Part shown: positions 52,998-61,530 of the stretch, one piece after another
Position numbering within the stretch: position 1 is the first letter of the stretch
Layout: the number at the start of each line of letters is the position of its first letter
Assembly (NCBI GenBank): GCA_018992685.1
Contig: JACVGT010000013.1
Span: 1-64,000, forward strand
DNA from: Theionarchaea archaeon
GTDB lineage: Archaea > Methanobacteriota_B > Thermococci > Methanofastidiosales > SZ-28-30
Direction: 5' to 3'
DNA: 64,000 nt
Made by a program: the position numbers and the translations under genes
The notes under the pieces: model-generated
What the model saw: only the letters and a program-made list of their open reading frames with translations
Database searches by the model: none
Told to the model about the DNA's origin: nothing

Positions 52998-53421
52998 TTG
53001 AGTTCACCTATGATAGAAGACATATCTCGCTATAAAAGCCTTTGTATTGATAGTATTTGTATAATTAGAATTTAGTTTTTGTCCAGGATGATGAAATGCT
53101 AAGCTACAGGGAGATACCTGATAAATAGAAGAGGAATCCTCAGATGGGTGGGCTTTCTCTTTCAGGTTCTCATATTTCCAGTCCAGATTTCACTATTGGA
53201 GGCAGTGCTATCCAGAATAAAGCTATTTATGTACTGTGGACACTTCTCTCGTGATTTTCCACTCTCTAGTCAGGCCGCCAGTCCCGAAACGAGGAATGTG
53301 CCTGTGTACATATGAAGCAGCATATGGGGGGATTCACAAAATCATGACTCCATGAACACGAAATGGCAAGTATCTTGTCCTGAAAATGTATTTAAAGGAT
53401 ATCGATTCAATCAAGTAGTGA
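52998..53421. other. Gene-free divergent spacer
   Basis: The 424 bases hold the minus-strand promoter of the OYE-type gene at about 53029-53037 and the plus-strand TATA box TATTTAAA at 53389-53396 for the next gene. A box resembling C (ATGATGA) and D (CTGA) sRNA motifs at 53088-53121 is too incomplete to call. No open reading frame of note. Confidence 0.4.
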
Positions 53422-54108
53422 ATGCGCATGAGAAAATCTGTCAAGTATACGCTCATCGGAGTGGTAATTGTCACAGTGATGATATCATCATTCATGTACT
53501 GCGGACATACCCTCTATGAGAGAACGTATTCCAGCCAGTACTACTACGAGATTCAAATTGATCCCGACTCCTCATTGAACGGGGTTGTCCTGTATGTCCC
53601 ACTACCTGTCTGTGACAGTGTGTCACAGGTGGGAGACATCATTAAAGCTGGAAATGCCAAGAACCCAGAGAACATCCACTGCAGTGTAGTCTATACAGAA
53701 TATGGGGCGATGCTCAGAATCTTAGCCGACTACATAGATGAACCTGCAGTAATTGCAGTCTTGAAGCCTGCTGATACTACCATTGACACCAAGAACCCTC
53801 TCCAGACCGAAATGGTGCTCTCTCCAAAATATGATCTGATCCAAGTAGCATGCGACTTTCCTCATCCTGAAAAGTGGGATAACCAGCTAGCCTGTTTCGA
53901 ATACCAGACTATGCTCTATGCTGAGTTCACTCCTCTTGGGTCTCTCACGGTGTCTGTGACTTTAGAGGGAAGAAACACCTGGTGGATCCTGGGCTGGTCT
54001 GGCAACTCTTATCGAGACCAGATCCTGGCTACCGTGAATGGAGAGAGCGGATGGCATCGAGCGAGAGGAGAGCTCGTGCAAGGTGAAGGTCTCTATTCCT
54101 GGATTTGA
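53422..54108 (+). CDS. Membrane-anchored or secreted protein of unknown function
   Basis: A single N-terminal hydrophobic helix (about 8-28) follows a short basic start and is the only membrane segment; the remaining 200 residues are polar, beta-rich and include several cysteines (27, 64, 87, 145, 160), so disulfide bonding outside the cell is likely. No family was recognised. TATTTAAA at 53389-53396 predicts a leaderless or three-base leader mRNA from ATG 53422; ATG 53428 is almost as good. Confidence 0.6.
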   Translation: MRMRKSVKYTLIGVVIVTVMISSFMYCGHTLYERTYSSQYYYEIQIDPDSSLNGVVLYVPLPVCDSVSQVGDIIKAGNAKNPENIHCSVVYTEYGAMLRILADYIDEPAVIAVLKPADTTIDTKNPLQTEMVLSPKYDLIQVACDFPHPEKWDNQLACFEYQTMLYAEFTPLGSLTVSVTLEGRNTWWILGWSGNSYRDQILATVNGESGWHRARGELVQGEGLYSWI

Positions 54109-54227
54109 ATGAAAGTGGCCTACATCTATCCCCTTTCTCACTGATTGAGAGCTCTTGAATGTGAGACATTGCTTCTAGGAGACTGAGAGACAGAAAAGAA
54201 TTTATATAATGTACGACAAATGTGATC

Positions 54228-55391
54228 ATGAAAAACAGTGTGGTCGTTGTGGTATTTCTAGCCTTTGCAGCATCCATTGTCCTACTCTCCAGTCAGGCAT
54301 TCGCTGTCTCTGATGAACCCTTCACCATAACCATAGAAGTAGACAAAGGGTGCGGAGGCGACTATTTCGTTGGTGACATGCTCACTGTCACGTGGGTAGT
54401 CTCACACCCTTGCGAAATCGATTTCTGGGAAGAAGAACCTGACGGAATCAAGAGAAAACTCTCTTCAAGCATTATTTCGGGTGCAGGAAGTGGCTCTCGC
54501 GGGTGGACTCTGAAAGACTATGGATACGGAAGGAGAGTCATTCATGCAGAAGCAATCTCACCCTTTGGAATGGGAAATGCGTCATGTGAATATTACGTCC
54601 TGAAGAAGGCAGCAGATATTAGAGTTGAAGTCACTGACCAGGACGGGATGCCTATTTCTGCTGTAGAGGTGTTGCTGGACGACGCACACGTTGCAGCAAC
54701 TGATACCTCAGGAAGTGTCGTCATCCCAGAAGCAGAATTCGGAGAACACACCATTACAGCACGATATGGCGGAGAAGAGCAATCCACGAGAATTAGAATA
54801 GCTTCTACTCAAACTCAATTTGTGGATTTCGTGTTCACAATTGAGAAACAGGGATCCATCAAGATCCAGGTGGTAACCCAGAATGGAGATCCGGCCGCTG
54901 ATGCAGATGTATACGTTGACGGATTCAAAGAAGGTCGGACAGATTCAGAGGGCGTTTTCACCGTGACAGTTCCTGCTGGTGATCACACAGTAGAGGCCAG
55001 ATGGCAGAATCAATCAGACGAACAGCATGTTACCGTTTTAAGTAATCAGATGAGCTTTGCTGACCTCACGATCACCGTGCCTGTCGAGGCTGTACTGACC
55101 ATACGCGTTGAAGATGACGCAGGAACTCCTCTCAGCGACGCCAACGTGTATGTGGACAATGTCTTTGCAGGAAGAACTGACGCACAAGGGTTGGCCCAGT
55201 ACAGGACTGTTCCAGGCCCCCACACGCTGCGAGCAGAAAAGCAGGGATACATCACATCTTCAATGAATGTCAATGCAGGCGAAGGACAGACTGATGCAGC
55301 CTTGGTTCTGGCCCAGGAGGGAAAAGCGGCACTGTCGACAATTCTCGTACTCATAGGGCTGGGCTACATGCTCATGAGGAAGCGTGCATGA
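54228..55391 (+). CDS. Secreted repeat protein with a C-terminal membrane helix
   Basis: A signal peptide ending near SQAFA (about 1-27) leads to an N-terminal beta domain (about 30-120), three carboxypeptidase-regulatory-like repeats (about 125-205, 208-285, 288-365; each with a V-x-D-G..A..T-D..G pattern), and a C-terminal helix (about 368-382) followed by MRKRA. The final helix with a basic end looks like an archaeal surface anchor or an archaeosortase-like sorting signal without the conserved motif. The modules resemble those of the giant surface protein at the left edge. ATG 54228 fits TATA AATTTATA at 54199-54206. Confidence 0.72.
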   Translation: MKNSVVVVVFLAFAASIVLLSSQAFAVSDEPFTITIEVDKGCGGDYFVGDMLTVTWVVSHPCEIDFWEEEPDGIKRKLSSSIISGAGSGSRGWTLKDYGYGRRVIHAEAISPFGMGNASCEYYVLKKAADIRVEVTDQDGMPISAVEVLLDDAHVAATDTSGSVVIPEAEFGEHTITARYGGEEQSTRIRIASTQTQFVDFVFTIEKQGSIKIQVVTQNGDPAADADVYVDGFKEGRTDSEGVFTVTVPAGDHTVEARWQNQSDEQHVTVLSNQMSFADLTITVPVEAVLTIRVEDDAGTPLSDANVYVDNVFAGRTDAQGLAQYRTVPGPHTLRAEKQGYITSSMNVNAGEGQTDAALVLAQEGKAALSTILVLIGLGYMLMRKRA

Positions 55392-55453
55392 TTGAGAAGG
55401 GATAGTTCCGAGATTTCATTCATGCAGAACCGCATGTGGCAGACCCCAACATA

Positions 55454-55461
55454 TTTATATG
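55454..55461 (+). promoter_or_regulatory. TATA box for the TPR protein
   Basis: TTTATATG is centred 26.5 bases before ATG 55484, which is typical of the leaderless genes in this window. Confidence 0.55.
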
Positions 55462-55483
55462 GTGAGCACCTCCTAGTGGCACT

Positions 55484-57262
55484 ATGAGATGTAAGGCATG
55501 TATGAGAACAATTGCTCCCAGCCAGAGTCAGAGATTCTCTGGATTTGACTTCTGCACTGCATGTTACGAAGCTCTGGAATTGGGACAACTGACAGATGGA
55601 GAAAAAAGCTCAGATAACTACATTATATCTTTCTCAAATGAGAATAACCATCAAGTCTTTGAAGCACTCCTTAGAATAGCTTCCAAATTTAACAAAGGGG
55701 CAGCCGATACCCTTCTCTTGAGATGCAATGAAATGATTGGTCGTGATGTAGCAGGGCCCCAGGAAGTGCTGGCCTGTTTGTTGGCTGCCCATGCACTGCA
55801 GAAAAGTACAGGTGAGCAGCCGTTAACTACAGTTGGTGAACTAGCAGTTTATAATATTGGCAAAAGACTGGCTGCAGAAATATTCAAGTCAAATAATACG
55901 CCGATGCCCGATGAACCGCTTGATGACGAGGCCATGAGGAATCTATTTACCCAGCTGTCGTGGCAGCGATACACAACCTGCATTGACGTGTTCGACCATA
56001 TTGCTCAATCTGAGATTACTGAGCCGATACGAGAATTCCTTGTCAACCTGACTGAGATGTGCCAATCCATGGCAGAAGTGAAGGAAGTAGACTGTTCTCG
56101 TGTTGATGAGGGTGTGTACCTTGACTTTCCTCCTGAACTCACCCCCTCTCTACTTGAGACACTGGGGAATGAACATACATTTTCTTCCTGGAATGGATTC
56201 AAGGAAATCTTCCAGAAATTCCAGGATATGTTCCTAAGTAAGAAGATTAACCTGCTCTTTCCAGAAGGAGTCCAGGATGACAAAGAAATACACGTTCTGA
56301 TTGAAGAAGGAGAGCTGTATGTCACCTCACAGTGGAGAAAGATTAGGGAAAACCTTGATGCTGAAGGTGCAGACTTTGTGGCGACATTGATGAAAGAGGT
56401 CCCCCGTTTTGTGGTGGAAAGGGCTGCAGGAGGGATCGATACCCTCCGATCCATCGTCGAAGAGGGAGTGGCTGACACTGAGAACGCTGACCTGATCCTG
56501 TTGCAGAGTTCGTTCCTGAAAGAACAGGAGACCGTGGAACAGGCGGTCACCATGCTGGAAGAGAAGGTTGCTGCCATTGGTGATAAACCTTCCTTGCTGG
56601 TTGAGCTGGCTCTTCAGTACATTGAAACAGGTGAGGTGGACAAGGCCATTGACACACTGAAGAGAGTGGCTGAAATGGAGCCAGCTAACTGGCTTCATCC
56701 TATGTTCATTGCTGAAGTGTACGAGAACAGCGGTCGGTTCAAAGAGGCTGCAGAATACTACAGAAAGGCCAGCGCCTTGACCTCGCCTGACCCCTATTTG
56801 TTGAGCTCCCTGAAGAGGGCAGAAACGGGAGAAATACTGGCTGAGATTGAAGATCTGATCTCCAAAGAAGAATATCAACGTGCATTAAATCTGGTGGAGA
56901 AGCATTTTGATCCTTTTGAAATAGACATCTTTCACTATTATAAAGGGGTTGTCCTTGCGAGAATGAGAGAATCCAGAGATGCCCTGAGGGTGATGACTGA
57001 TTACCTGGACATATACAGTGATGACGAAGAAGGATGGCTCGAAAAAGCGGGGATCTACCTAGATCTGGGCAATTTCGCGGCTGCTGCCCGCTCGTTCAGA
57101 CAGTGTTTTATACTTACACCAAAAGATGTTCGCCCTCTGGTGTGGGAAGCCCTCTGTCATAAGAAACTGGGGAGATCCAGATACTACAAACGATGCATTA
57201 ATCAGGCTCGAAAAACTGATCCTGAGAAGACTAAAGCACTCCTCAAGGAACTTCCTTTTTAG
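55484..57262 (+). CDS. TPR protein with N-terminal zinc ribbon
   Basis: The 592-residue protein begins with a zinc ribbon (CKAC..CTAC, Cys3, Cys6, Cys24, Cys27), followed by a helical region of unknown fold (about 50-345). Residues 360-592 carry about six TPR-like units, with patterns such as LLVELALQYIETGEVDKAID and FIAEVYENSGRFKEAAEYYR. TPR arrays bind protein partners. The product lacks a signal peptide or membrane helix and is probably a cytoplasmic scaffold. The downstream HEPN gene has its own promoter, so linkage is only suggested. Confidence 0.75.
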   Translation: MRCKACMRTIAPSQSQRFSGFDFCTACYEALELGQLTDGEKSSDNYIISFSNENNHQVFEALLRIASKFNKGAADTLLLRCNEMIGRDVAGPQEVLACLLAAHALQKSTGEQPLTTVGELAVYNIGKRLAAEIFKSNNTPMPDEPLDDEAMRNLFTQLSWQRYTTCIDVFDHIAQSEITEPIREFLVNLTEMCQSMAEVKEVDCSRVDEGVYLDFPPELTPSLLETLGNEHTFSSWNGFKEIFQKFQDMFLSKKINLLFPEGVQDDKEIHVLIEEGELYVTSQWRKIRENLDAEGADFVATLMKEVPRFVVERAAGGIDTLRSIVEEGVADTENADLILLQSSFLKEQETVEQAVTMLEEKVAAIGDKPSLLVELALQYIETGEVDKAIDTLKRVAEMEPANWLHPMFIAEVYENSGRFKEAAEYYRKASALTSPDPYLLSSLKRAETGEILAEIEDLISKEEYQRALNLVEKHFDPFEIDIFHYYKGVVLARMRESRDALRVMTDYLDIYSDDEEGWLEKAGIYLDLGNFAAAARSFRQCFILTPKDVRPLVWEALCHKKLGRSRYYKRCINQARKTDPEKTKALLKELPF

Positions 57263-57321
57263 ACTGTTATGACACCCGAAGTAGCCTAAAAGTATTTAAG
57301 CTCGTTCCAGCAGTCCACACT

Positions 57322-57705
57322 ATGAGCAAAATAGATCAGCTTCTGGATGCTGCATCAGACAAGTTCACAGCCGCTGAGGTCTTGATCAACCAGGAATTCC
57401 ACGAAGATGCTGTTTCAAGATTGTTTTACGGTCTCTTATTCTGTGCCAGAGCCCTTCTGCTGACCAAGGAAGTTTCGACAGAGAATCCTGATGAAATCAT
57501 TGCAGGATTTGAAAGTCAATTCATCAAAAAGGGTGTCATTGACAAGGAACTGGGTTCTCTCATAAAGGATACAAAGAAACTGGCAGAAAAGGCAGATTTT
57601 TCTCCTACCTTCAGCATGCCTGAGGATAAGATGAAAACTATGATGGAGGATGCCCAGTTGTTCATGGAACAGGTGGAAGACGTTATTAGTGAGATAGAGG
57701 AGTAG
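57322..57705 (+). CDS. HEPN-like small helical protein
   Basis: The 127-residue protein resembles HEPN domains: LLDAASDKFTAAEVLINQEFHEDAVSRLFYGLLFCARALLLTKE. The HEPN nuclease motif Rx4-6H is not present, since the usual His-containing position after SR.FY reads CARALL. No MNT nucleotidyltransferase partner is adjacent. It may be an inactive HEPN used for protein or RNA binding. TATTTAAG (about 57293-57300) gives a leaderless start at ATG 57322. Confidence 0.6.
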   Translation: MSKIDQLLDAASDKFTAAEVLINQEFHEDAVSRLFYGLLFCARALLLTKEVSTENPDEIIAGFESQFIKKGVIDKELGSLIKDTKKLAEKADFSPTFSMPEDKMKTMMEDAQLFMEQVEDVISEIEE

Positions 57706-57796
57706 TATCCCTTTTTTATTTTTATTCCATTGGCTTAAGCTGACTCTTTTCTGGGATTAGCAGTACATCCCTCAAAAAGACAACCCCATCCAAAGT

Positions 57797-57804
57797 CTTA
57801 TATA
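57797..57804 (+). promoter_or_regulatory. TATA box for the ABC transporter operon
   Basis: CTTATATA is centred 25.5 bases before ATG 57826. It is preceded by a T-rich stretch ending the HEPN transcript. Confidence 0.5.
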
Positions 57805-57825
57805 GAACAGGAAATTCCTCATAGT

Positions 57826-58485
57826 ATGCCCGCAATTACCTGTACATCACTTACAAAAATCTTTGACAAGAATCCGGTGGTGGATGACATCACGTTTGAG
57901 GTTGAGGAGGGTGCCATCGCAGGTATCGTTGGTGACGATGGTGCTGGAAAGACAACACTGCTGAAACTTCTCACTGGACTGCTGAGACCCACATCAGGAA
58001 CATGCACACTCTTTGACACTGATGTTACTCGCAACCCCGCCAGAGGATTGAAAGGAGTGGGGTGTCTCGTTGGGGAGCCTGCATTCTACGAAGAATTCAC
58101 TGCCCAGAAAAACCTGGAACTGTTTGCTGCCTTGGCACAGGTGGACTCAGACGGAGTTACTGATCTCCTTGGCATCACCTTCAAGTCCACCAGAGTTCGA
58201 TATCTCACCCCCGCCATGAAGAAGCTCTTGGGAATCGCTGTTGCGTTTCTGGCAGAGCCCAAGCTGCTCATCCTGGACGAACCGCTTAACCTCAACGCAT
58301 CTGCCCAGGGTCTTGTGAAAAAGCTGCTGAAGGAACAGAAAGAAAAGGGGAACACGATCCTGTTCACCACAGGCATTCCTGCCGACGTGAAGGAGCTGGC
58401 CACCTATGGGGTTGTCCTGAAAGAAGGAAAGGCTGTCTCTCAGGGGGCACCCAAAACCCTTGACTTCAAGGGGGTGAATCCATGA
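57826..58485 (+). CDS. ABC transporter ATP-binding protein with degenerate motifs
   Basis: The 219-residue protein has a good Walker A (GDDGAGKTTLL, about 36-46) and Walker B (LLILDEP, about 147-153). The signature motif (usually LSGGQ) reads LTPAMKK, the D-loop reads LNASAQG, and the switch His is replaced in TILFTTG. ATP binding is likely, but normal hydrolysis is doubtful. Its start and the next gene's overlap by four bases (ATGA). Together they form a two-subunit ABC-2 type exporter. Confidence 0.82.
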   Translation: MPAITCTSLTKIFDKNPVVDDITFEVEEGAIAGIVGDDGAGKTTLLKLLTGLLRPTSGTCTLFDTDVTRNPARGLKGVGCLVGEPAFYEEFTAQKNLELFAALAQVDSDGVTDLLGITFKSTRVRYLTPAMKKLLGIAVAFLAEPKLLILDEPLNLNASAQGLVKKLLKEQKEKGNTILFTTGIPADVKELATYGVVLKEGKAVSQGAPKTLDFKGVNP

Positions 58486-59231
58486 ATGTGTACCGCGTGA
58501 CGAGATTTGAAGTCAGCAAGCTATTCAGGCAGAGAATAGCCCATGCAGGCTTCATCGTTGTCTTTCTTGTGTGCTGCGTATACTGTGTGATAAACTGGAT
58601 GACCCGCCCTGTTGGATCTTACAGTGGAGTCATGATTATTACCGACAACATCAGTTTCCAGAACAGTCTGCTGATTCTGCCGTTTCTGGCCATTCTGGTG
58701 GCAGCCAACTCTGTCAGCGGAGAACTATCTTCAGGAACCCTGCGAACCCTGCTTACCAGACCGGTGAAGCGAGATAATGTGATAGTAGGGAAGTTTCTGG
58801 CCGAATTCTTGTACATGTGCCTGGTTGTGTATGGAATTGCACTGCTCTCCTTTCTGTTTGCAATCAGATGGGGATTTCCCGAGGACTTCATATCCTTCAT
58901 TCCCAGATTGCTTCTGATCTGCCTGGTGTATGTCCTGATTAACATGATATTGGCGGCCTTCACCTTTGTGGTAGCATCTCAGAGCACCAGCATCGCTCTC
59001 ACTGCCTTTGCGTCCTTGGGATTCTACATGATATCAATGCTTGTGGAATTCTTCAACAAGATCCAGACGTATATGTTCCTCAATAACGCCCAGACTCTGT
59101 TCCAAATGCTGATGGGAGGACCATTTGAATTGAGGTCTACCTACTTTTCTGTGGGAGTAATTCTCATCTACACACTGGGTCTCCTGTTAATTGCCTCGGT
59201 GTTATGGGAAAAAAGAGATATCAGGTCCTGA
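58482..59231 (+). CDS. ABC-2 type transporter permease
   Basis: The 249-residue protein has about six hydrophobic helices and the ABC-2 signature SVSGELSSGTLRTLLTRPVKR (about 76-96), followed by KFLAEFL. It is co-transcribed with the degenerate ATPase and would export an unknown lipid, polysaccharide or drug. It ends 16 bases before a hairpin terminator. Confidence 0.88.
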   Translation: MNVYRVTRFEVSKLFRQRIAHAGFIVVFLVCCVYCVINWMTRPVGSYSGVMIITDNISFQNSLLILPFLAILVAANSVSGELSSGTLRTLLTRPVKRDNVIVGKFLAEFLYMCLVVYGIALLSFLFAIRWGFPEDFISFIPRLLLICLVYVLINMILAAFTFVVASQSTSIALTAFASLGFYMISMLVEFFNKIQTYMFLNNAQTLFQMLMGGPFELRSTYFSVGVILIYTLGLLLIASVLWEKRDIRS

Positions 59232-59247
59232 ACAATGGTCATTCGTT

Positions 59248-59280
59248 GCCCATTCTGTATGGAGAGAATGGGCTTTTTTC
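59248..59280 (+). terminator. Intrinsic terminator after the ABC transporter
   Basis: GCCCATTCT (59248-59256) pairs perfectly with AGAATGGGC (59265-59273) and six T residues follow. This strong bacterial-style hairpin terminator is unusual for archaea, which mainly use T-tracts alone. Confidence 0.7.
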
Positions 59281-59654
59281 ATCCTCTATTGCTCCAGGAG
59301 CTCCAAGACCATGATCACAGCGAGTAATCACTTTCTGAACGAACACAACTTACCAGCAGAGATAGAAATTCTTCAAATACCCTGAAAATTTTCCCATTAC
59401 CGTCTGTCATCACCCATAAAAAAAGTCAAGAATCTCGCAAGCAGATTTGAACAGTTGTACCATCATGCAAACATTTATATATCGATTTTGAGCTTTATGA
59501 AGTGGAGGAAAAGACGAGAGACGAGATACTGTGTGTTTCCACGGGGTTCATCGGGCCCCCTTGAGGCAAGAAAGCGGTCCAATATGCCCCGGTTATGGTG
59601 GCGTTCTGGTCGTTGAGCCTTTTCTCACAGTATTTCTCTCCAGAGGTGAGAGAG
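59281..59654 (+). other. Long leader region before the GH3-like gene
   Basis: No credible gene lies between the ABC terminator and ATG 59655. TTTATATA (59474-59481) predicts transcription starting near 59504, giving a leader of about 150 bases, in contrast to the leaderless genes around it. TTTCTCAC (59621-59628) can pair with GTGAGAGA (59646-59653) and cover the ribosome site GAGGTGAG. A 39-codon frame at 59497-59616 begins slightly before the predicted start and is doubtful. Confidence 0.4.
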
Positions 59655-60854
59655 ATGAGTTCCATCCTGAATGTACTGCAATGCGTTGACGAGCCCGCCT
59701 GGATGAAGAGTCCGGTAGAAACGCAAGAAAAGATACTTGAGGACATTGTCCACAGAAATAGGAATACTCGATTCGGAAGAGAGTATCTATTTAGAGAGAT
59801 TAGAAGTACAGAAGATTACAGAAAATGCGTTCCTCTTTCTATGTACTGTGATATTGAACCATATGTACAGAGGATGGTGTATGGGGAAAAGGATGCTTTG
59901 GTCATGGAGCAGGCCACAGCATGGATCGAGTCTGTGAGACTCGACAGAAAATCACGGTTGATTCCATACACTCAGGACATGGCTGGTGGATTCAGGGATG
60001 CATATCTGAGGTTGTTTGCCTCCAGAACAGAAGATTGGGCGTACGTTTCGGGAAAGGTGATTGCTGGATTGGAACATCCCATCCACATGGTAGGGGGAAA
60101 TCCAGCAGGAGACATACTTGCTCTGGGAAGCAGCACGCTGAGATCAACGCCAGTCTTGGGAAAGGTAATCACTCCTCGGCTGACAGAATCTGATGCTGAT
60201 TGGGAAAAACGGTGGAAGAAGGCTGCTCAACAGGTTTCAAGACAGAATGTAATTTCTGCTATTGTTGATCCAGTTCTCTTTCTGAAATTCCTGCGGATGA
60301 TTCAATCCAACAGCGGAGTGGCTGACATTCGTCAATTGTGGCCTGATTTCTCCTTGGTAATGACGACAGTAAACACAAGGCCTTTTGAGAACGTGCTTCA
60401 ATCTCTTCTGGGTCATGTGGAGTTCAGGAGGCTATTCTGTACTGATGAGGTTGTCGTAGCCGTCCAGCTGGATGAAAAAGGTGTGGTGCCCTTGCTTGAC
60501 CACTGCTATCTTGAGTTCATTCCTTTGAAGCAGTGGAGAGATATGGAACTTGAAGGAGGAACCTACAGGGAATACGGATTTGACATTGAGACTATCGACA
60601 CTGCTGTTTCAGGAGAAGAATATGTTTTAGTCGTTACTACATCTGGGCTGTACCGGTATATCTCTGGAGACATTGTCACTATGGTTGATAGTCTGCACAT
60701 GGAACCAACTGGGTTCATTGACGAATGGGCAGTTCTTCCTGAACTCGCGCAGCAAATCGTACTACTGAGGGAAGTGGCACGAGACACATCTCGGACAGAA
60801 CATCAGCTGGTGGCTGTGGAATCTGAACCCATGAGATTTCTGTTCAAAATCTGA
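59655..60854 (+). CDS. GH3-fold adenylase-like protein without P-loop
   Basis: The protein follows the GH3 layout: VPLSMYCDIEPYVQRMVYGEKDALV, matching GH3 up to the ATP loop. At that place the usual SSGTT-x-G-x-x-K reads ESVRLDRKSRLIP (about 92-104), so the phosphate-binding loop is lost while the following IPYT is kept. A later LYRYISGD (about 333-340) matches GH3 motif 3. The C-terminal lobe is short (about 60 residues). It is about 399 residues compared with 500-600. Adenylation activity is doubtful; it may be a binding or decoy protein. GAGGTG precedes ATG 59655. Confidence 0.72.
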   Translation: MSSILNVLQCVDEPAWMKSPVETQEKILEDIVHRNRNTRFGREYLFREIRSTEDYRKCVPLSMYCDIEPYVQRMVYGEKDALVMEQATAWIESVRLDRKSRLIPYTQDMAGGFRDAYLRLFASRTEDWAYVSGKVIAGLEHPIHMVGGNPAGDILALGSSTLRSTPVLGKVITPRLTESDADWEKRWKKAAQQVSRQNVISAIVDPVLFLKFLRMIQSNSGVADIRQLWPDFSLVMTTVNTRPFENVLQSLLGHVEFRRLFCTDEVVVAVQLDEKGVVPLLDHCYLEFIPLKQWRDMELEGGTYREYGFDIETIDTAVSGEEYVLVVTTSGLYRYISGDIVTMVDSLHMEPTGFIDEWAVLPELAQQIVLLREVARDTSRTEHQLVAVESEPMRFLFKI

Positions 60855-61149
60855 ACCTGGTAGGAGTACGAACCTCGGAGTGTGACATGCAAGGGGAAGG
60901 GGACTGGTTCCATGAGAGACTGTACGGTTCCCGTGAATATGGACACTTTGTGACTGATAGAATCCTCGAAAGAATCCTGTGGTCAATCCCACGATACATG
61001 GACGGTTCAACTTCTGGCTCATGCATTCTCTTTTTCCACAAGATCTGAAGAGAGTTTCATGAATATCGGCTAGTCCGTACCCCTACCTCCACTAGTTCTT
61101 GTGTTCTATGTACAATCTCAGTGAAAGCAATCTGTTCAAAAAAGGAATG
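60855..61149. other. Gene-poor spacer before the RNA-like repeats
   Basis: About 295 bases with no credible coding frame on either strand and no tRNA. A short GTGG/CCAC inverted pair occurs near 60980 but nothing longer. The open minus frame overlapping the GH3-like gene end appears to be a shadow. Confidence 0.35.
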
Positions 61150-61275
61150 AAAGAGTGGGATTGAGAACAAGACGAAGGAGGTGAAATCCATGGAAGTGGT
61201 AACTTGTTTTCTTCCCACTCTTTGGAGTTGTTACTCCGCATATTCTTTGTCATGTCCCTTTTTAAACTTTTGCAG
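61150..61275 (+). ncRNA. Structured RNA-like element, copy 1
   Basis: AAAGAGTGGGA (61150-61160) pairs perfectly with TCCCACTCTTT (61213-61223). Inside it AACAAG (61166-61171) pairs with CTTGTT (61203-61208). The enclosed apical loop (61172-61202) contains GAAGGAGGTGAAATCC and ATG 61190. A second hairpin GGAGT-TGTT-ACTCC (61224-61237) and a CCCTTTTTAAA stretch (61256-61266) follow. Forty-four bases (61166-61209) are identical in copy 2. The strand is inferred from the position of the T-run. An overlapping frame (61190-61366) starts MEVVTC. Confidence 0.5.
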
Positions 61276-61469
61276 TATTCGATACCCGTCACATCGTACT
61301 GATTTGTGTAGTTTTTACTCTAATCAGGAGGGAGCACAAAATTACCATCCAGAAAAGTGCAACTAGTATTCTTTTATCTGGAAAACATTCGTGAGAAGAA
61401 GGATTGAGAAGAGTGGGATTAAATAAACAAGACGAAGGAGGTGAAATCCATGGAAGTGGTAACTTGTTT
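61166..61469. repeat. Direct repeat of 44 bases, two copies 260 bases apart
   Basis: The sequence at 61166-61209 recurs without change at 61426-61469. The flanking bases differ except for AAGAGTGGGATT (61151-61162 and 61409-61420). Two copies and unrelated spacers do not fit a CRISPR, and no integrase or transposase is near. Confidence 0.7.
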
Positions 61470-61530
61470 ACCCACTCTCCTCAGTGTTTAACTACAATGG
61501 CACATTAGTGCCACTCCTTTTTAAGTCTTT
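61405..61530 (+). ncRNA. Structured RNA-like element, copy 2
   Basis: GAGTGGG (61411-61417) pairs with CCCACTC (61471-61477), extended by further pairs to TTGAGAA with one mismatch. TAAACAAG (61424-61431) pairs with CTTGTTTA (61463-61470); the change from copy 1's shorter stem keeps pairing. The apical loop is invariant. TGGCAC-ATTA-GTGCCA (61498-61513) followed by CTCCTTTTTAAG (61514-61525) is a terminator-like hairpin. A TATA-like TTCTTTTATC lies near 61370. A 13-codon frame (61450-61491) starts MEVVTC. Confidence 0.5.

Noticed and set aside
53088-53121. C-box-like ATGATGA and D-box-like CTGA after a TATA-like sequence
   Set aside because: There is no clear D' or C' box and no flanking stem, so a C/D sRNA cannot be supported.
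59497-59616. 39-codon frame in the leader of the GH3-like gene
   Set aside because: It begins just before the predicted start of transcription and has no ribosome site, so translation is doubtful.
60762-61022. Open frame on the minus strand after the GH3-like gene
   Set aside because: It overlaps the GH3-like gene, has no ribosome site and no recognisable domain, so it looks like a shadow.
61166-61469. Possible CRISPR array or attachment site
   Set aside because: There are just two copies with dissimilar spacer lengths, no cas genes, no integrase, and the repeat itself folds as RNA.
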